This document shows positions 59,548 through 64,000 of a DNA stretch of 64,000 bases, one piece after another. The notes under the pieces were generated by a model. That model made no database searches. It worked only from the letters and a program-made list of their open reading frames with translations, and was not told the DNA's origin. Position numbers and translations under genes: made by a program. The DNA comes from Halomonas heilongjiangensis (GTDB taxonomy: Bacteria; Pseudomonadota; Gammaproteobacteria; Pseudomonadales; Halomonadaceae): assembly GCF_002879645.1 (NCBI RefSeq), contig NZ_PNRE01000103.1:1-64000 (forward strand), written 5' to 3'. Positions within the stretch are counted from its first letter, which is position 1; every line of letters starts with the position of its first letter.

Positions 59548-62500
59548 AGGCCCTGCTCTCGGTGTTTCGGCAACGCGCCTTCCTGGGCCTGATCGGGGTG
59601 GTGTTGCTGGCGCTGCTGATCTGGTACATCGGGCCCTATATCGCCATCGGCGCCTTCGTGCCCTTTCACAGCCCCTGGGTGCGCCTGGGCGTCATCCTGG
59701 CACTGTTCGCGGGCTGGGGCCTGCTGCAGTGGTTGCGCGCGCGGCGCGTCAAGCGGGCCAGCGACCGGCTGGGCGACGCCATCGTCGCCACCGCCGGGTC
59801 GGAAGACCGCCGCAACGACGAGCTGGGTCGACGCTTCGAGGAGGCAATCGGCTTCCTGCGCGAGTCCGGCAAGGGCAAGGACCTCTATCGGTTGCCCTGG
59901 TACGTGATCATCGGCCCCCCCGGCTCGGGCAAGACCACGGCACTGCGTCACTCCGGACTGACCTTCCCGCTCGATCAGAAGTACGGCCGGGACGCGCTCC
60001 GCGGCGTGGGCGGCACGCGCAACTGCGACTGGTGGTTCACCGACGAGGCGGTGCTGCTGGACACCGCCGGGCGGTACTTCAGCCAGGACTCCAGCGCCGG
60101 CTCCGATGCCGCCGAGTGGCAGGCGTTTCTCGACCTGATGCGCAAGTATCGCAAGCGCCGGCCCGTCAACGGCGTGCTGGTGGCACTGAGTGCCACCGAC
60201 CTGCTCGATCCTTCGCCGGAAGCCCGCGAGCGCCACGCCGAGATGGTGCGTCGCCGGATCGACGAGCTGCAGCGTCAGTTGGGCATCCAGGTCCCGGTGT
60301 ACTTCATGGTCACCAAGTGCGACCTGATTGCCGGCTTCGTGGAGTTCTTCGATGACCTGGATCACGAGGGGCGGCTGCAGGTCTGGGGCATGACCCGGCC
60401 GGAGCCGGTGGCCGGTGGGCGGCCGAGCGAGTGGCTCGAGGGCGAGTATGCCCGGCTGCTGGAGCGCCTGGACGCCCGCCTGCTGGAGCGGCTGGTCGAA
60501 GAGCGGGAGCCCCAGCGACGCGCCCGGCTGTTCGGCTTCCCCCGACAGATGGCCGGCTTGCGGGAGAGCCTGCTGCAGTTCATCGCCGACACCTTCGAGG
60601 GGTCCGGCTACGACCGGCCGGTGATGCTGCGGGGCCTCTACTTCACCAGTGGCACCCAGGAAGGCACGCCCATCGATCGCATGATGGACAGCCTGACCCG
60701 GGTCTACGGGATGCAGGTGTCGGGCGCGTCTCCCGTCGAGGCCGCGCCGGGGGGGCAGGGGCGCAGCTATTTCATTCATCGCCTGCTCAAGGCGGTGATC
60801 TTCCCGGAGTCGGGGCTGGCCGGCGTCAACTGGCGCCTGGAGGTGGGCCGGGCCCTGGCCCAGAACGTCGCCTATCTGGTCCTGCTCGGCGTGCTCGGCA
60901 TCGTGGTGGCGGGCTGGGTGACCAGCTATCAGTACAACCGCGGCTACCTGGCGGACGTGGGCGCCGCGCTGGAGGCCCATGCCGAGACGGCCACCCGGCC
61001 GGTCCCGGGGGAGGCCGGGCTGGCGGAGGTGCTGCCGCGCCTGGATGCCCTGCGCGACGTGGCGACGGAAGCCAATCGCCATCGGGGGAGGGTGCCCTTC
61101 CTGATGGGCTTGGGGCTCTATCGCGGGGAGGCCGTGGGGACCTCCGCCGACCAGGCCTATCTCCAGGGCGTGCGCGAATTGCTGGTGCCACGGGTGGTGA
61201 AGCTCATCGAGCGGCGGTTGTCGACGCCCAATGTGTCGCCCACCGACGTCTATGCCTACCTCAAGGGCTATCTGATGCTGGCGGATACCGAGCGCCTGAA
61301 TCGCGACGAGCTCGATGTCATCGTCCGCGAGACGCTACTGCGCGAATACCCGCAGCAGCGTGCCATCGCCCAGGCGTTGTTCGAGCACTTCAGCGCCTAC
61401 ACGGACAGCGCGCGTTCCTTCCCGGCGGTCGGTGTCGATGAGGAACTGGTGGCCCGCGGCCGCGCCTCGCTGCGTCAGGCCTCCGTGCCGGCCTTGATGC
61501 TGCGTCGGCTGGAGACCCGCTACGACCAGCGCCACGAGGAGGCCCTGCGGCTCGATGTGGAGGCCGGGCTCGGCAGCGACCTGGCATTCCGCCGGCGCAG
61601 CGACACGCCGCTGTCGGAGCCGGTGCCGGCGCTCTACACCCATGCCGGCTTCGAGCAGATCACCGGCCAGGAGGGGGGCGACCTGGTGAGTCGCTTCCTC
61701 GAGGAGCGCTGGGTGTTCGGGGAAGCGACGCTCCCCGGCGGTCGGGCGGCCCATCTGACCCTGGCCGAGGACTTCGTCCGCTATTACGAAGAGGCCTATA
61801 TCGACCACTGGGAGGCCCTGCTGGACGACCTGGACCTGGTGCCCTTGCTGCAGGTGGGCCAGGCGATCGATCTGCTGGCGGTCATCACCGGCCCGACATC
61901 GCCGCTGCGCCGCCTGATGGGGACGATCGCCGCCCAGACCCGTTTCCCGGCGCCGGAGGCCGAGGACGAGGCGCAGGGCGGGCGACTCGACGCCTTCCTG
62001 GGCTTCGTCGATCCGGGACGCGAGGAAGAGCAACAGGAAGCGGCCGTGCATCCTGGCGCGCGCATCGATGCCCACTTCCAGGAGTTCCACCGCTTCGTGC
62101 TGGGAGAAAACGGCGAGCCGCCCATGGAATCGCTGATCGCCCGCCTGACCCAGCTCTATCAGGAGCTCAGTGCCCTGGGCGGCGGGCTGGGCAATCAGGA
62201 CGCCATGCAGCTGCTGGGCGGGGCCGGGGGCGAGACGTTGCGTCGTCTGAGCAGTGAGGCGGCCCGCGCGCCGGCACCGTTCAGCGAGTGGGTGGATGAA
62301 CTGGCCGGTTCGGGGCAGGAAGTCGCCATGCGTAACCTGCGCAGCCAACTCAATCGGCGCTATCGCGATGCCGTGCTGCCCATCTGCCAGGAGCTGGCGC
62401 AGGGCCGCTACCCCTTCGCCCCCGGCAGTGCCGAGGATATCCCCCCCGGCGACTTCGCCCGGTTGTTCGCCCCCGGCGGGGTGATGGACGCCTTCTTCCA

Positions 62501-63035
62501 GGAGAACCTCGCCAGTCTGGTGGATGCGCCCGGGGGGCGCTTCCAGTGGCGTAGCGACGAGGCCGCACGCGTGGGCATTCCGTCCTCGGTACTGGCCCAG
62601 TTCCAGCGTGCCCAGATGATCCGTGAGATGTTCTTCGTCGGGGGCGCGGGGCCGCGGGTGGCCTTCTCGATGACACCGCGCTATCTGGATGCCCGGGCGC
62701 GGCAGTTCCAGTTCGCCACGGGCGACCAGATATTGAGCTACCGACATGGGCCGCCCCTGGCCCGGCGCTTCGTCTGGCCGGGCGACGGTGGCCAGGACAC
62801 GGCGGTGATGTTCGAGGACCGTGGCGGACAGAGGCCCAATGTTGCCTATTCCGGTAGCTGGTCCTGGTTGCGTGCCTTCGATGCCGCCCAGCCGGCGGCG
62901 CAATCGGATACGGCCTACCTGGCCAGTTTCAACGTGAGCGGCTATTCCGCCAGGGTGCTGGTGCAGTTCGAATCCTCGCGCAATCCGCTGCGCAACGACG
63001 ACTGGCGGCGCTTCCGTTGCGCCGCGGGGCTGTGA
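59544..63035 (+). CDS. tssM: T6SS inner-membrane protein TssM (IcmF)
   Basis: The 1163-residue TssM spans the inner membrane. Two helices (about 12-30 and 48-66) frame the cytoplasmic N-terminus, a Walker A GPPGSGKTT at 124-132 is intact, and a third helix (NVAYLVLLGVLGIVVAGW near 440-457) leads to the long periplasmic part. C-terminal features include RVLVQFESSRNPLRNDDW. It starts at GTG overlapping tssL (GTGA) and ends overlapping the next gene. Confidence 0.95.
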   Translation: MKALLSVFRQRAFLGLIGVVLLALLIWYIGPYIAIGAFVPFHSPWVRLGVILALFAGWGLLQWLRARRVKRASDRLGDAIVATAGSEDRRNDELGRRFEEAIGFLRESGKGKDLYRLPWYVIIGPPGSGKTTALRHSGLTFPLDQKYGRDALRGVGGTRNCDWWFTDEAVLLDTAGRYFSQDSSAGSDAAEWQAFLDLMRKYRKRRPVNGVLVALSATDLLDPSPEARERHAEMVRRRIDELQRQLGIQVPVYFMVTKCDLIAGFVEFFDDLDHEGRLQVWGMTRPEPVAGGRPSEWLEGEYARLLERLDARLLERLVEEREPQRRARLFGFPRQMAGLRESLLQFIADTFEGSGYDRPVMLRGLYFTSGTQEGTPIDRMMDSLTRVYGMQVSGASPVEAAPGGQGRSYFIHRLLKAVIFPESGLAGVNWRLEVGRALAQNVAYLVLLGVLGIVVAGWVTSYQYNRGYLADVGAALEAHAETATRPVPGEAGLAEVLPRLDALRDVATEANRHRGRVPFLMGLGLYRGEAVGTSADQAYLQGVRELLVPRVVKLIERRLSTPNVSPTDVYAYLKGYLMLADTERLNRDELDVIVRETLLREYPQQRAIAQALFEHFSAYTDSARSFPAVGVDEELVARGRASLRQASVPALMLRRLETRYDQRHEEALRLDVEAGLGSDLAFRRRSDTPLSEPVPALYTHAGFEQITGQEGGDLVSRFLEERWVFGEATLPGGRAAHLTLAEDFVRYYEEAYIDHWEALLDDLDLVPLLQVGQAIDLLAVITGPTSPLRRLMGTIAAQTRFPAPEAEDEAQGGRLDAFLGFVDPGREEEQQEAAVHPGARIDAHFQEFHRFVLGENGEPPMESLIARLTQLYQELSALGGGLGNQDAMQLLGGAGGETLRRLSSEAARAPAPFSEWVDELAGSGQEVAMRNLRSQLNRRYRDAVLPICQELAQGRYPFAPGSAEDIPPGDFARLFAPGGVMDAFFQENLASLVDAPGGRFQWRSDEAARVGIPSSVLAQFQRAQMIREMFFVGGAGPRVAFSMTPRYLDARARQFQFATGDQILSYRHGPPLARRFVWPGDGGQDTAVMFEDRGGQRPNVAYSGSWSWLRAFDAAQPAAQSDTAYLASFNVSGYSARVLVQFESSRNPLRNDDWRRFRCAAGL

Positions 63036-64000
63036 TGGCCGGGGGCATTACCCTGGGGTTCCACGGCAAGCTGCCGTGCCGGGGAGATTTCGTCCGGCGC
63101 CGGGTGGCCGGCGACTTCCTGTCGGCCTGGGACCCCTGGCTGTCACGCTGCATGCACGACTCCCACCGGCTTCTCGGCGAGGGCTGGCTGGATGCCTACC
63201 TGACCAGTCCGCTATGGCGCTTTGCCGTGTCCGCCGGTGTCTGTGGAGAGAAACCCGCGACGGGGCTGCTGATGCCCAGCGTCGATGCGGTGGGGCGCTA
63301 TTATCCGCTGACCCTGGTCGGGGCCTTGCCCGCGGAGAGCTCGCTGTTCGGCCTGGCGGTGCAGGAGGGCGCCTGGTTCGAGGAGCTCGAAGCGCTGGCC
63401 ATGAGTGTGCTGGAAGACGACCCGGCGGTCGATCTCGAGCAGTTCGACCTGGCGGTGAGCGCCCATGGGGCGCGACTGCAACCCTGGGCCGCCGACGCCG
63501 CCAGCCGCCTGCTGGCCCCGCTGCAGGGCCCCACCTGCTTCGCCCTCGAGTCGCTGGAGCAACTGGTCCCCGCCCTGCTGGCCATGCAGCAGGCGCTGCT
63601 GGGGCGCCAGCAGGGCTTCAGCCTGTGGTGGACCGAGGGGTCCCGCCGGATCCCGCCCTGCCTGCTCCTGCAGGCCGCGTTGCCGGTGCCGGAACGCTTC
63701 GCCGCCATGTTCGATGGCGAGTGGCAGCACCATGGCTGGGAGAGTCGCGTGGTGCGTTGGCAGGCCCCCCGGGCGGCGGTGCGGGCGGCTCCCTCCCTCG
63801 GCCTGCCGCGCCTGAGCTCGGCGAGCGTCAGCCATGCCGGCAAGGTGCGCGAGGTGAACGAGGACGCCTGCCTGGACCGGCCGGATCTCCGGCTGTGGGC
63901 CGTGGCGGATGGGGTCGGCGGGCACGAGGCCGGCGATGAGGCCAGCCGCAGCGTGATCGATGGGCTCCAGCAGGCACCTCACAGCGGCGAACTGCAGGAG
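63035..64000 (+). CDS. tagF: TagF-PppA fusion (T6SS regulator and PP2C phosphatase), 3' truncated by window
   Basis: The frame starts at ATG 63035, overlapping the tssM stop (TGATG), and stays open to the edge (322 codons). Residues 1-250 form a TagF domain (LGFHGKLPCRGDFVRRRV with a conserved arginine cluster, then SPLWRFAVSAGVCG). From about 265 a PP2C phosphatase domain begins: SHAGKVREVNEDACL (metal aspartate motif of the first strand) and WAVADGVGGHEAGD. TagF represses assembly post-translationally and PppA removes phosphate from the FHA target. The fusion is a known architecture; the remainder is outside the window. Confidence 0.93.
   Translation, partial: MAGGITLGFHGKLPCRGDFVRRRVAGDFLSAWDPWLSRCMHDSHRLLGEGWLDAYLTSPLWRFAVSAGVCGEKPATGLLMPSVDAVGRYYPLTLVGALPAESSLFGLAVQEGAWFEELEALAMSVLEDDPAVDLEQFDLAVSAHGARLQPWAADAASRLLAPLQGPTCFALESLEQLVPALLAMQQALLGRQQGFSLWWTEGSRRIPPCLLLQAALPVPERFAAMFDGEWQHHGWESRVVRWQAPRAAVRAAPSLGLPRLSSASVSHAGKVREVNEDACLDRPDLRLWAVADGVGGHEAGDEASRSVIDGLQQAPHSGELQE

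Noticed and set aside
63076..63939. 287-codon frame at the right end
   Set aside because: Arg/Gly-rich shadow; the TagF-PppA frame from 63035 carries all conserved motifs.
1..64000. CRISPR arrays, tRNA or rRNA genes, replication origin
   Set aside because: No direct-repeat/spacer pattern, cloverleaf or DnaA-box cluster was found on reading either strand; the only tandem repeats are three 15-base copies at clpV.

Overview
The window is a GC-rich, densely packed chromosomal segment of a proteobacterium. Gene content (lipid A acyltransferase, lipoprotein and OmpA-type type VI secretion parts, an autotransporter, ATGA/GTGA gene overlaps) points to a Gram-negative gammaproteobacterium, and the overall gene style resembles Halomonas or a relative. 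This is inferred from protein resemblance only; there is no rRNA or tRNA gene here to confirm it.

Left part (1-13,400), metabolic and envelope genes: a RibD-C-like reductase fragment divergent from a GTP cyclohydrolase II; a creatininase-family hydrolase translationally coupled to an FkbM methyltransferase; YceI plus cytochrome b561; a mannose-1-phosphate guanylyltransferase/mannose-6-phosphate isomerase; a TetR regulator next to an old-yellow-enzyme-type demethylase-like flavoprotein, both preceded by GTACAT elements; a lipid A acyltransferase; small membrane and VOC proteins; a zinc-ribbon methyltransferase; and an MFS transporter with a clear terminator.

Middle part (13,400-35,000), catabolism: an acyl-CoA degradation cluster (acyl-CoA dehydrogenase, acyl-CoA ligase, 3-hydroxyacyl-CoA dehydrogenase, enoyl-CoA hydratase) interrupted by a 19-bp inverted repeat; an HxlR regulator divergent from an amidohydrolase/pirin/MFS-ABM/isochorismatase operon, with a second pirin behind the regulator; a more AT-rich stretch with LtrA and an ABM membrane protein that ends in two gene remnants (an ABC ATPase with its core deleted and a truncated secreted-protein start); a molybdenum hydroxylase operon (2Fe-2S subunit, Tat-exported Moco subunit, XdhC, MobA-like); and an autotransporter with a Glu-Pro spacer.

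Right part (35,213-64,000), one continuous plus-strand type VI secretion locus. It opens with an effector module: VgrG, a DUF6484-like protein, a DUF2169 adaptor, a ketosynthase-fold protein that has lost its catalytic residues, a DUF4150/PAAR protein with a GHH-type nuclease-like C-terminus, a probable immunity protein, a small ORF and a TIGR02270 protein. Then come tssA, tssB, tssC, hcp, tssE, tssF, tssG, clpV, a small orphan gene, an FHA protein (tagH), tssJ, tssK, tssL (with OmpA domain), tssM, and a TagF-PppA fusion that runs off the right edge. The FHA protein and PppA indicate control by threonine phosphorylation; a PpkA kinase is expected just beyond the window. The most interesting material is the effector-loading module with its ketosynthase pseudo-enzyme and exchangeable AT-richer toxin/immunity cassette.
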